NCBI GenBank assembly: GCA_002399405.1
Contig: DHDP01000004.1
Location: forward strand, 1-58,776
From: Treponema sp. UBA4873
GTDB lineage: Bacteria > Spirochaetota > Spirochaetia > Treponematales > Treponemataceae
Direction of reading: 5' to 3'
Length of the DNA: 58,776 nucleotides
Part shown: positions 51,454 to 58,776 of the stretch, in pieces
Numbering within the stretch: the stretch's first letter is position 1
Layout of the letters: each line of letters begins with the position of its first letter
The notes under the pieces: model-generated
Database searches by the model: none
Told to the model about the DNA's origin: nothing
What the model saw: the letters and a program-made list of their open reading frames with translations, nothing else
Translations under genes and position numbers: made by a program

Positions 51454-52442
51454 TAAAAGCAGAAATCACCGACAAAGAGCTTGTAAATCATCTCTCGTCG
51501 ATCGAAGAGGACGGCATGACGCTGTTTTCGCTGGAGAACGGATTGTTCCGCGGTGCGTTTTACAACGGAACTCACATGGTGAATCAGATGCGCGCGAATC
51601 ACAACCTCGGTATTCTCGAGACAATGGTGCTCGGACAGGCTGAGTTGTGTGCGGCGCTGTTTATTCCCCTCATGAAGGGACGGGAGCACATTACGTTCAG
51701 TTATAAGACGGACGGAGCCGCCAAAGGATTTTCCGTCGAATCGGACAGCACAGGATACGTACGCGGACATCTTCTGCAGGACACGATTCCCGTCGACAAA
51801 CCGCTTGAGAACTGGGACCTTGCGCCTTTTTTCGGAAACGGGACTGTAACGGTGAGCCGTATGAGCGAAGGAATGAAGCAGCCCCAGACGGGAACGACGG
51901 AAATAAAATACCGGAATATCGCCCGTGACCTTACGTGGTACTTTGCTCAGTCGGAGCAGACAAACACCGCCGTAAACACAGGGATTCAGTTAGACAAACT
52001 CGGAAGGGTGGTCGGCGCCGGCGGGCTTTTCCTTCAGGCAGTTCCCGACGCAGGCGGTAACAAAAGCAGCGACGGACTTCTCGGCCGCAGCGCGCAGACG
52101 GGCGGCAGCGGGCGGTCTTCCGATGAAATTGCAGGACTCACTGCGGAAATTGAGAGCGCCTTTCAGGTCGTGCCGTCCCTCGGCCAGTGGTTTGCGGAAG
52201 GCGGCAACAGGAACAATATTATTATGGGGTTATTCCGTCAGTTCAAACCGACAGTGCTGCTCGATCGCGACGTTATCTTCAACTGTCCGTGCAGCGCCGA
52301 AAATTTTGCCGGACGTATCAGAAATCTGGGGAAAAAGGATCTTGACGATATTATTAAAAATGATCCCGATCCGCTGGAAGTCGTGTGCGAGAACTGCGGT
52401 TCCGTTTATCATATTACGAAGCGGATGCTTCAGGAAGAGTGA
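51450..52442 (+). CDS. hslO: redox-regulated chaperone Hsp33
   Basis: A 330-residue Hsp33, a chaperone switched on when its C-terminal zinc site is oxidised. The CxC is in NCPCSAENF near residue 275 and the CxxC is VCENCGSVYHI near 314. YRNIARDLTWYFAQSEQTNT is the family core. A Gly/Ser-rich insertion of about 20 residues (NKSSDGLLGRSAQTGGSGRS) lies in the middle, between the core and linker, and is longer than in E. coli. It overlaps the lyase gene by 4 bp and is followed by hydF one base after. Confidence 0.93.
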   Translation: MIKAEITDKELVNHLSSIEEDGMTLFSLENGLFRGAFYNGTHMVNQMRANHNLGILETMVLGQAELCAALFIPLMKGREHITFSYKTDGAAKGFSVESDSTGYVRGHLLQDTIPVDKPLENWDLAPFFGNGTVTVSRMSEGMKQPQTGTTEIKYRNIARDLTWYFAQSEQTNTAVNTGIQLDKLGRVVGAGGLFLQAVPDAGGNKSSDGLLGRSAQTGGSGRSSDEIAGLTAEIESAFQVVPSLGQWFAEGGNRNNIIMGLFRQFKPTVLLDRDVIFNCPCSAENFAGRIRNLGKKDLDDIIKNDPDPLEVVCENCGSVYHITKRMLQEE

Positions 52443-52443
52443 T

Positions 52444-53661
52444 ATGGACGGAACGCCGTTGGCTGAGTCGGTCAGCATCGTGCTGGCCGGAAACCGCAAT
52501 GCAGGGAAGTCGTCGCTTCTCAACGCTGTATTTCAGAAAGACGTTGCAATCGTTTCGCCCACTCCGGGGACAACGACTGACCCGGTGACGAGAAAAATAG
52601 AGCTCGGCAGACTCGGCGCATGTTCCGTCACCGATACGGCCGGTCTCGACGACGAGGGCGAACTCGGAGTTCAGCGCATTGAAAAGACGAAAGAGCGGCT
52701 CGAGTCGGCTGACCTCGTATTGTTTGTTTCGCCGCAGGATAAGCCGGTGACGCAGAGTGAAAAAGAGCTGCTGTCGTGGCTCGAACGGAAGAAGCTCGTG
52801 TACATCGGCGTCAACACGTTCGCGGACAGAACGGCGGACGAAAGCAAGCTGCATTTTTTCCCGACGGGAAAATCGGTGACACTGTGTACCGCTTCGGGAA
52901 TGCGGCCCGACATCACCCCGCTGCTTGAAAAAATCGAGTCGCTGGAAAACGCGATACGAAGAGAACTTACTCCCGTCGAGGGAATCGTGCACGAAGGTCA
53001 GTTCGTCATGCTCGTTACGCCGATCGACCTCGCCGCACCGGCGGGGCGCCTTATCCTTCCTCAGGTGGAAACGATCCGCGACCTGCTCGACAGAGACTGC
53101 TCCGCGTTAATTGTTAAGGAGCGCGAGCTGTACGACATATATCACAGCCTCGGACGGAAGCCCGACCTCGTCATCACTGACAGTCAAGCGTTCAGCAAAG
53201 TCGCGGCGGATATCGACGATGATCAGAAGCTCACGTCGTTCTCTATATTGTTTGCCCGCAAAAAAGGCGATCCGCTCTATTTTATAGAGAGCCTCAGGGC
53301 GCTGTCCCGTTTTCCGAAAGGCGGCAGAGTGCTCGTCATGGAAGCATGCTCTCATCACCGGCAGGCCGACGACCTCGGAACAGTTAAGATTCCGCGCCTG
53401 TTCCGTCAGCTTGTCGATTCGGAAGCCGTGTTCGAACATACGCGTCAGATGCCGGAACATCCCGAGGAATACGACGTGATTATTCACTGTGCAGGATGTA
53501 TGATTACGCAGCGCATGATGAATGAAAAAACCGGAATTTTCAAAACGAACGGCGTACCGGTGCTCAATTACGGCATGTTCCTCGCATGGGCGAACGGCCT
53601 TATGCCGCGCGCGCTTGAACCGTTCCCGGAACTGTACGGCGCCTACGTGAACAATTATTAA
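52444..53661 (+). CDS. hydF: [FeFe]-hydrogenase maturation GTPase HydF
   Basis: A 405-residue HydF, the scaffold and GTPase in assembly of the hydrogenase H-cluster. The GTPase has GNRNAGKSSLLNAVF (P-loop), SPTPGTTTDP and DTAGLDDEGELG. The dimerisation domain follows. The C-terminal cluster-binding domain keeps Cys302 with His304/305 (EACSHHRQADD) and the HCAGC motif at His348. The start at 52444 comes from the GTPase N-terminus; an upstream in-frame start at 52123 is inside hsp33. HydE, HydG and the hydrogenase itself are not in the window. The gene converges with gspF and overlaps it by 62 bp. Confidence 0.93.
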   Translation: MDGTPLAESVSIVLAGNRNAGKSSLLNAVFQKDVAIVSPTPGTTTDPVTRKIELGRLGACSVTDTAGLDDEGELGVQRIEKTKERLESADLVLFVSPQDKPVTQSEKELLSWLERKKLVYIGVNTFADRTADESKLHFFPTGKSVTLCTASGMRPDITPLLEKIESLENAIRRELTPVEGIVHEGQFVMLVTPIDLAAPAGRLILPQVETIRDLLDRDCSALIVKERELYDIYHSLGRKPDLVITDSQAFSKVAADIDDDQKLTSFSILFARKKGDPLYFIESLRALSRFPKGGRVLVMEACSHHRQADDLGTVKIPRLFRQLVDSEAVFEHTRQMPEHPEEYDVIIHCAGCMITQRMMNEKTGIFKTNGVPVLNYGMFLAWANGLMPRALEPFPELYGAYVNNY

Positions 53662-54577
53662 AAAATGCGTTGTAAAGGCCGGATGACTCGTGGTGAAGCT
53701 GTTCGAACACGGAATGGATGTTCCCCGTTTTTTCACCGATGATGAACCATGTAACAACATATTCGGGGAAGACGCTGATTTCTTTTGATGCCTCTGAAAA
53801 CGGCGTACCTTCGGATATGCTGCTGCAGAGGCGGTATATGCCTTCCGCATACCAGCTGTTCTGTACGACGCCGCCCGCATTCTGGAGCGATCTGACGAGC
53901 GGTACGCCGTTCGCGGTGAGAAGTTCCATTGCGAACGAGAAATCACGCGTACAGTATGTTGTCATGAGCTTTCCGATGAAAGGCAGTCTGAGGATAATTC
54001 TGTCCTCCTGCAGTTTTATTCTGCAGGATTTCGACCTGAGGACAACGGCAAGCGCAACCGCCGCAGCGATGGCAGAGAGCAGCAGTACCGAAAAAAACAT
54101 ACCTGTTCTGAATCCCTCGAGTTTTTTGTCGAGCGTGCCGGTACCTGCCGAGAAGGCTGCAAGAATGTCACGGAGCCGGGGAAATATGAATACTGCTATG
54201 AATATGCTTACCGCTCCCGTTAATATACAGACGAGCAGCGGATAGAGCAGGGTCTGCAGCACTTTCCTCCGTATGTTTTTCTTTTTTTCAAGATACTGCG
54301 CGAGCTTTGCGAACACGGCGGCGACTGAGCCGCTTTCTTCTCCGATTTTAATAAGTGCGCTGTACAGCGGCGGAAATTTGAGCGCCGGAACGGATTCCAT
54401 TGCACTATGGAGCGGTACGCCTTCGTACAGTTTTTCCTTTATATATGCGCATACGTACGTTGTTTTCTTATCGGCGGAGCCGCATATGTCGAGTGCTTCC
54501 TGTACGGTAAGTCCCGCAGCAAGAAGAGAGGAGATTGTTTTTGTAAACGATAAAATAACGTCTCCCGAGTGTTTCAC
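53600..54577 (-). CDS. GspF/PilC-like inner membrane protein, apparently truncated
   Basis: A 325-residue type II secretion/type IV pilus inner-membrane protein. The first F domain starts almost at the GTG start (VILSFTKTISSLLAAGLTVQEALD), so the usual ~60-residue N-terminal region is missing. Membrane segments are near 107-130 and 158-178. The second F domain is at FIGKLMTTYCTRDFSFAMEL. After GEKTGNIHSVFEQLHHESSG the frame soon reads antisense to hydF. The expected final helix (PxxxxxxGxxxGxxxxAxYLP-type) is absent, so about 45-55 residues seem to be lost. GTG start with GAGG upstream. Confidence 0.8.
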   Translation of the reverse strand: MKHSGDVILSFTKTISSLLAAGLTVQEALDICGSADKKTTYVCAYIKEKLYEGVPLHSAMESVPALKFPPLYSALIKIGEESGSVAAVFAKLAQYLEKKKNIRRKVLQTLLYPLLVCILTGAVSIFIAVFIFPRLRDILAAFSAGTGTLDKKLEGFRTGMFFSVLLLSAIAAAVALAVVLRSKSCRIKLQEDRIILRLPFIGKLMTTYCTRDFSFAMELLTANGVPLVRSLQNAGGVVQNSWYAEGIYRLCSSISEGTPFSEASKEISVFPEYVVTWFIIGEKTGNIHSVFEQLHHESSGLYNAFFNNCSRRRRTVPGTVQARAA

Positions 54578-54586
54578 TTCCGTACC

Positions 54587-56050
54587 TCACACTATTCCTT
54601 CCCGCTTCAGTTCCGACAGCGTAGTTTCGCCGGCAAACACCTTTTTTACTCCGTCGTACGCAAGAGAACTGTTCATGTTTTTTACAAGTTCCTGCTGTCT
54701 GCTGATTTTTTTAACAGCATCATCGTCCACCATAAAAATTTCAGATACGACAGTCCGTCCCGAAAAACCCGTATAACTGCATTTTTCACATCCGCGCTCC
54801 TCCCGTATTGTCCCGCAGTCAGGCAGTGAAAATTCCTTTCCGAGTTTTTTCAGCACAGCAGGGACAGGAACGTTTTCGGAACAATACGGGCAGACTTTCC
54901 GTACGAGACGCTGTGCGGTACACATGCGCAGCACCGACGCGACAAGATACGGTTCGAGTCCCATGTTTTCAAGCCTCGTTACCGCAGAGATGCTGTCGTT
55001 CGTATGAAGCGTCGCAAAAATAAGATGACCGGTGAGAGCGGCGCGGAGTGCAAGTTCTGCCGTTTCCCGGTCGCGTATTTCGCCGACCATGATGACATCC
55101 GGGTCCTGACGAAGAACACGGCGGAGCAGGCTGTCGAAACCGAGGCCGATTTCCTCATGCACCTGTATCTGGTTTATGCCCGGTATGCTATTTTCTACGG
55201 GATCCTCTATGGTTATTATTTTGAGCCGTTTCCTGTCCATAGTGCACAGCAGCGCGTGAAGCGTCGTCGTTTTTCCGCTTCCCGTGGGACCGGTAATAAG
55301 CACAAGTCCGTTCGGATATCCCGTCGCCAGAGACAGCTTCCCGAGTATTTCCTGTGAGAAACCGAGCCTGCCGAGTTCAGGAGCCACTTCCTGCGTATTG
55401 AAGAGCCTGAGGACGACGGACTCGCCGTTCTGCACCGGCACAGTCGACAGACGGATGTCGAGCTTTTTATTTTCGACGGTGACCTGTATGTGTCCGTCCT
55501 GCGGAAGCCTGTTTTCCATTATGTTCAGATTCGCCATTATTTTAATGCGCCCGACAATACCGGAAAACAATTCCATGCGGAGCGTCCTCACCGTTTTCAT
55601 AACGCCGTCGATTCTGAAGCGTATGAGCATTTCCTCCGGTCCCGGTTCAATATGAATGTCCGAAGCTCTGCTCCGTACGGCTTCGAGAAATACCGCGTTT
55701 ATAATATTAATAACGGACGAAGTACTGACGTCTTCAAGCACAAATCCGGACACATCCTTAACGTGCTTTTCGTCCGGCGCGTTTCCTTCGAGAATGCTTC
55801 CGACGAATTCCTCAAAAGCCGTGTCGCTCACCGAAACAAAAGACGTTTCCCTGCCTGCATGAAAATTCTTCAAATTTGTAATGCATTCGTGCAGTTTCGA
55901 TTCCTTCACTGCAATGGTAACCGCATGTGCCTCATCGCTGATTTTCACGGCTCCGGTCGTTTTAATGAAACTGTCGGTATACTGACCGGGCACGGTACGG
56001 TATGAAGAAAATGATGTAATGTCAAATTCATTCCGCGACATATTTTTCAT
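54587..56050 (-). CDS. GspE/PilB-type secretion ATPase
   Basis: A 487-residue ATPase that powers pseudopilus or pilus assembly. The motor has GPTGSGKTTTLHALL (Walker A), VGEIRDRETAELALRAALTG (Walker B and Asp box), and FATLHTNDS (His box). The zinc motif CPYC...CEKC is at the C-terminus. The N-terminal domain is short. The start at 56050 has GGAG five bases before it; ATG 56041 is an alternative. It lies inside the last codons of the secretin gene (23-bp overlap). It is followed by gspF 9 bp later. Confidence 0.9.
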   Translation of the reverse strand: MKNMSRNEFDITSFSSYRTVPGQYTDSFIKTTGAVKISDEAHAVTIAVKESKLHECITNLKNFHAGRETSFVSVSDTAFEEFVGSILEGNAPDEKHVKDVSGFVLEDVSTSSVINIINAVFLEAVRSRASDIHIEPGPEEMLIRFRIDGVMKTVRTLRMELFSGIVGRIKIMANLNIMENRLPQDGHIQVTVENKKLDIRLSTVPVQNGESVVLRLFNTQEVAPELGRLGFSQEILGKLSLATGYPNGLVLITGPTGSGKTTTLHALLCTMDRKRLKIITIEDPVENSIPGINQIQVHEEIGLGFDSLLRRVLRQDPDVIMVGEIRDRETAELALRAALTGHLIFATLHTNDSISAVTRLENMGLEPYLVASVLRMCTAQRLVRKVCPYCSENVPVPAVLKKLGKEFSLPDCGTIREERGCEKCSYTGFSGRTVVSEIFMVDDDAVKKISRQQELVKNMNSSLAYDGVKKVFAGETTLSELKREGIV

Positions 56051-58193
56051 ACAGACTCCGTATGTTTTTTTCTTCCTGCATCGGCGTTGTGCCGCTGTGT
56101 TCGACGAACGGAACAAGGTAGATGACAAGTTCCGTCGTGGCAAGCGAATCTTTCGTCGTCCTGAACAGCATGCCGAGAAGCGGAATTGAACCGAGAACGG
56201 GAACGCGCGTTTCTGTTTTTTCCGTTTCCGCCTGCAGCAGTCCGCTTATGATGATCGGTACGCCGGATTTTGTTCTGACGTTCGTGGTCACCGTCTTTTC
56301 CGAAGTGGACGGAGGCGTGGAATCGGTCGAGTCACTCGAATCGCTCGAGTCGCTGTCGGTCGTTCCCTGCTTAGACAAATCAGCGGAGACGGAAACAGTT
56401 ATCATTTCGTCTCCCGAAACCCATCCGTTGATTTTAATTGTCAGACCGGTTGAAATTTCCCGGACGATGGAAGTATAGGTGTCCGAAGAGGACTCCGCTA
56501 CAATATCGCGGTACCGGTATATATTTTTGTTTTCGAACGATATGTCCTGGCCTGAAATTCCGTTGAGCGTCGTATCGGCAAGAACCTTCGCCCTGCTTTC
56601 CGTTATTTCCGCATTGAACGAGGCCGCCGCCTGCAGCCCGAACTGGGAGACGACGTCGAAACTGATATTGAAAAGATTCGTGAGCGTCGCGGTGATGGCT
56701 GCCGAAGGGGAATCAGATGTCGTAGAAAGAGAAAGACTTGCGCTCAGGTTTTTGCTGTCGGAGTTCTGGTACTGCACGACGAGAAGCTGATACCGTATCT
56801 GCTCGTCAGGCTGGTCGAGAACGGCAAGGCTGTCAAGGAACCTGTTGTACTGCTCGTTGTTTCCCGTAAAAAAGACGACATTCGTGTCGCCTGTGACTGT
56901 AACCCTGCTTTTGTCGATCGCAGGGGGAAGATATTTTACCAGTTCCTCGCTTTTTATATATTTGAGCCGTACTGCACGGGGAGAATCCTGCACGTCGATT
57001 TTAGAAATGAACGACCGCAGTTCCGTATCCTTTTCCTTCGTTGTCTGCGTCACGAACGAGGATGTATTCGGAATAATAACCGCGTCGGAAAGAAACATGT
57101 TTTTCGGAATCATGGGCAGAGCAGTACCGACAGGTATGTTGGCGAACGTATACTGTCCGTAGAAGCGGTCGCCGAGCGGAACGTCTATCTGCGTGAGAAA
57201 CTGTACGAGCGGTTCCGTCTCTTTCGCGCTTCCCGTAAGGTAGAACGTATTCGTATTTTTATCTACGCGGATAAGCGACGCCGCATTCAGATCAGAGGGA
57301 AACAGATTCTGTACATCGGTCACTGAAAGATATTTGAGCCGGTACGCCTGCGTCGTGGAAAGCTGTTTTGAAACGTCTTTCTGCTGCAGGTCGAATATGT
57401 AATAGACGTCGTTTTTTATTGTATAATCGCATCCGGCCTGATCGAGAATCAGCTGCAGAAGGCTCTGAAAGTCCCTGTTGCTGTAATACAGGTTTTCGAG
57501 CGCCGCATTGTTTTTTGCTACAAGCGAATACTCTTTAGCGGCTTTTTTGAACAGCGCCGTGATAAGCGCGGAAAGCGGCACTTTCTGAGCAGCGAGCGTA
57601 TACAAGCCGTCTTTCTCCGTGATCGAAAACCGTGCATCTGTTTTCCGGTCGGACAGGTTACCGTTGTTCCGTATAAAATATCCGCCGTTTTCAAACGAAA
57701 GATCGTATCCGTCATACCGGGACGCAACAAGGCGCAGTATCATTTCGGGAGAAGCGTTCTGTATTCGTACTGTTGCGGGAATTGCAGGAAATGTGTCGGC
57801 CATAATCGTCGTATTCATCCGGCGCGACAGCTCCTTTACGAGCACGGACGGCATGACGTCTTCCGCATTTACCGTAAAGAGCCCTTCGCCGTTTCCGGGA
57901 AGAACCTGTATCCTGCTTATATAATAAACTCCGTCCTTTTCTTCATAATACAGGCGGGTATAATCGGTAAACCGTCTGAGCGCAGTGTCGAAGTCAGCAT
58001 CGGCAAAATTAAACGTTGCAGTTCCGCTCACGCTGTCGTCGATAACGAGAGATTTTCCGCAGAGGTCCGCAAGAGAAAGCAGTATGTCGCTTATTTTCTG
58101 ATTGCGGAAATTGAGCGAAATATTGTTTTCCTGCGCAACAGCTGCGGAGGATATCAGCAATATTAACAGACATGTTATAACTGTTTTTTTCAT
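56028..58193 (-). CDS. secretin (GspD family)
   Basis: A 721-residue outer-membrane secretin with signal peptide (ITCLLILLISSAAVAQ). A chain of N-domains precedes the pore domain (IPVGTALPMIPKNMFLSDAV, AVRLKYIKSEELVKYLPPAI). The secretin domain ends with the hallmark VPVLGSIPLLGMLFRTTKDS. A Ser/Asp/Thr-rich run (DSDSSDSSDSTDSTPP) interrupts it. The N-terminal module with ILLSLADLCGKSLVIDD resembles secretin/TonB short domains. It is coupled to the prepilin peptidase gene by ATGA. Secreted substrates are unknown. Confidence 0.88.
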   Translation of the reverse strand: MKKTVITCLLILLISSAAVAQENNISLNFRNQKISDILLSLADLCGKSLVIDDSVSGTATFNFADADFDTALRRFTDYTRLYYEEKDGVYYISRIQVLPGNGEGLFTVNAEDVMPSVLVKELSRRMNTTIMADTFPAIPATVRIQNASPEMILRLVASRYDGYDLSFENGGYFIRNNGNLSDRKTDARFSITEKDGLYTLAAQKVPLSALITALFKKAAKEYSLVAKNNAALENLYYSNRDFQSLLQLILDQAGCDYTIKNDVYYIFDLQQKDVSKQLSTTQAYRLKYLSVTDVQNLFPSDLNAASLIRVDKNTNTFYLTGSAKETEPLVQFLTQIDVPLGDRFYGQYTFANIPVGTALPMIPKNMFLSDAVIIPNTSSFVTQTTKEKDTELRSFISKIDVQDSPRAVRLKYIKSEELVKYLPPAIDKSRVTVTGDTNVVFFTGNNEQYNRFLDSLAVLDQPDEQIRYQLLVVQYQNSDSKNLSASLSLSTTSDSPSAAITATLTNLFNISFDVVSQFGLQAAASFNAEITESRAKVLADTTLNGISGQDISFENKNIYRYRDIVAESSSDTYTSIVREISTGLTIKINGWVSGDEMITVSVSADLSKQGTTDSDSSDSSDSTDSTPPSTSEKTVTTNVRTKSGVPIIISGLLQAETEKTETRVPVLGSIPLLGMLFRTTKDSLATTELVIYLVPFVEHSGTTPMQEEKNIRSLYEKYVAE

Positions 58194-58672
58194 AGGAAGT
58201 ACATCTGCCGCATCAGAAATACAAAAACGGCCCCCGCCGACAGAAAAGTTCCGTACGGTATTTTTATAGTTCTGAAGTTTTTCTCCTGTTTTTTTATTAT
58301 AGATTTGGCATACAACCCGAGTGCATATACTATTGCAGTCGCCGTTGCTGCAATAACAGCCGCGAAAGCGCCGCTGAAGCCGAGCAGCAGTCCTATGGCC
58401 GCCGCAAATTTTACATCGCCGAAACCAAGACCTCCAATATGTTTAAAAATAATAAAATATATAGTGAAAAACAGAGTACACGAGAGTATATACTCACATA
58501 CATACTGTTTCCTGTACATAATTTCGAATAAAATTGTACACGAAACGAATATAATAATGAGTATATTCGGAATTCGGTATGTCAGAAAATCAGTAATGCC
58601 AATTGCAACCGCAGAAATGCAAATACCTATTAATAATAATAAACTCACATCAGGATTGATTATACCCTTCAT
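58190..58672 (-). CDS. prepilin peptidase, A24 core only
   Basis: A 160-residue aspartic membrane protease. It has about five hydrophobic helices. The first catalytic Asp lies in ITDFLTYRIPN and the second in the GLGFGDVKFAAAIG motif (GxGD type). It lacks the N-terminal methyltransferase domain of PilD. It processes type II pseudopilins or prepilins before assembly. It heads the secretin operon and overlaps gspD by four bases. Pilin genes are not in the window. Confidence 0.88.
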   Translation of the reverse strand: MKGIINPDVSLLLLIGICISAVAIGITDFLTYRIPNILIIIFVSCTILFEIMYRKQYVCEYILSCTLFFTIYFIIFKHIGGLGFGDVKFAAAIGLLLGFSGAFAAVIAATATAIVYALGLYAKSIIKKQEKNFRTIKIPYGTFLSAGAVFVFLMRQMYFL

Positions 58673-58718
58673 TTTGAACGTGTCAATAACTTCCGGATAA
58701 GTTTTTTTAAATTATTAT

Positions 58719-58747
58719 TTGACAATTGGTGTATAGGGCGATAAAAT
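58719..58747 (+). promoter_or_regulatory. strong plus-strand promoter at the right edge
   Basis: TTGACA (58719-58724), a 17-bp spacer and TAAAAT (58742-58747), very close to consensus. The next start codons are GTG 58758 (reading V-L-F-R-R-K before the window ends) and TTG 58761. It would drive a gene divergent to the secretin operon that lies outside the window. Confidence 0.6.
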
Positions 58748-58776
58748 AGGGATAAAAGTGTTGTTCCGAAGAAAGA

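Noticed and set aside
52123..52443. longer HydF start giving 512 residues
   Set aside because: The added 107 residues overlap hsp33 in another frame and match no HydF; the ATG at 52444 fits the GTPase N-terminus.

Overview
The window reads as a spirochaete chromosome segment, most likely Treponema or a close relative. Pointers are a very large signal peptidase I with a long insertion, a bactofilin, LptF/LptG, a Hsp33-HydF pair, a RibF whose kinase half looks degenerate, and a sugar-nucleotide/xanthine-dehydrogenase-like operon that I recall from Treponema pallidum. Base composition is near 50% GC, so a non-pallidum treponeme is likely. Species cannot be fixed from this sequence alone. About 54 protein genes fill nearly all of the window. 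I see no rRNA, tRNA, CRISPR array, insertion sequence or phage gene, and no gene-free stretch exceeds about 250 bp.

Layout. 0-5.5 kb: two HAD phosphatases, a hotdog thioesterase, an RlmI-type rRNA methyltransferase, MiaA, a small unknown protein, TatD and a lone Hpt domain. 5.5-13.4 kb: signal peptidase I and SecA facing each other, then a lipoprotein/membrane/MutT/lipoprotein operon. 13.5-22 kb: HisRS, type III pantothenate kinase, a NeuB-family synthase, YebC, a sugar acetyltransferase, then RuvC, RuvA, RuvB and QueA. 22-28.5 kb: a translationally coupled minus-strand operon of a CapD/PglF-like epimerase-dehydratase, a DegT aminotransferase and three subunits of a divergent molybdo-hydroxylase-like enzyme. 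28.6-32 kb: two exported proteins (one SPOR-containing) and a branched-chain aminotransferase with a lysine-rich tail. 32-42.4 kb: RibF, RpsO, PNPase, an M16 protease, Dut, LptF, LptG, Tgt and a HEAT-repeat exported protein, all on the plus strand. 42.4-47.4 kb: a DEAH helicase, a CapA-like lipoprotein and a phosphotransacetylase with a second lysine-rich tail, all minus. 47.5-53.7 kb: bactofilin, TPR protein, MtaB, an aspartase/fumarase-type lyase, Hsp33 and HydF. 53.6-58.7 kb: a minus-strand secretin/ATPase/inner-membrane protein/prepilin-peptidase operon whose GspF is cut short where it meets hydF.

Themes. tRNA and rRNA modification is well represented (MiaA, MtaB, QueA, Tgt, RlmI). Envelope export and assembly genes are frequent (SecA, LepB, LptF/G, secretin system, several lipoproteins).

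Three observations stand out. First, around a quarter of the genes have a sigma70-like -10 box only 5-8 nt before the start codon, usually with no Shine-Dalgarno, which implies leaderless mRNAs. Second, the sugar-nucleotide genes are welded to a xanthine-dehydrogenase-like complex whose usual cofactor motifs are missing. Third, two unrelated metabolic enzymes (IlvE and Pta) carry histone-H1-like lysine/alanine tails that both start MAV. Three intergenic loci also hold palindrome-rich repeat clusters, one of which encodes the end of HisRS and one of which is a tandem duplication with compensatory arm changes. Everything here is read by eye; no alignment or database search was run.
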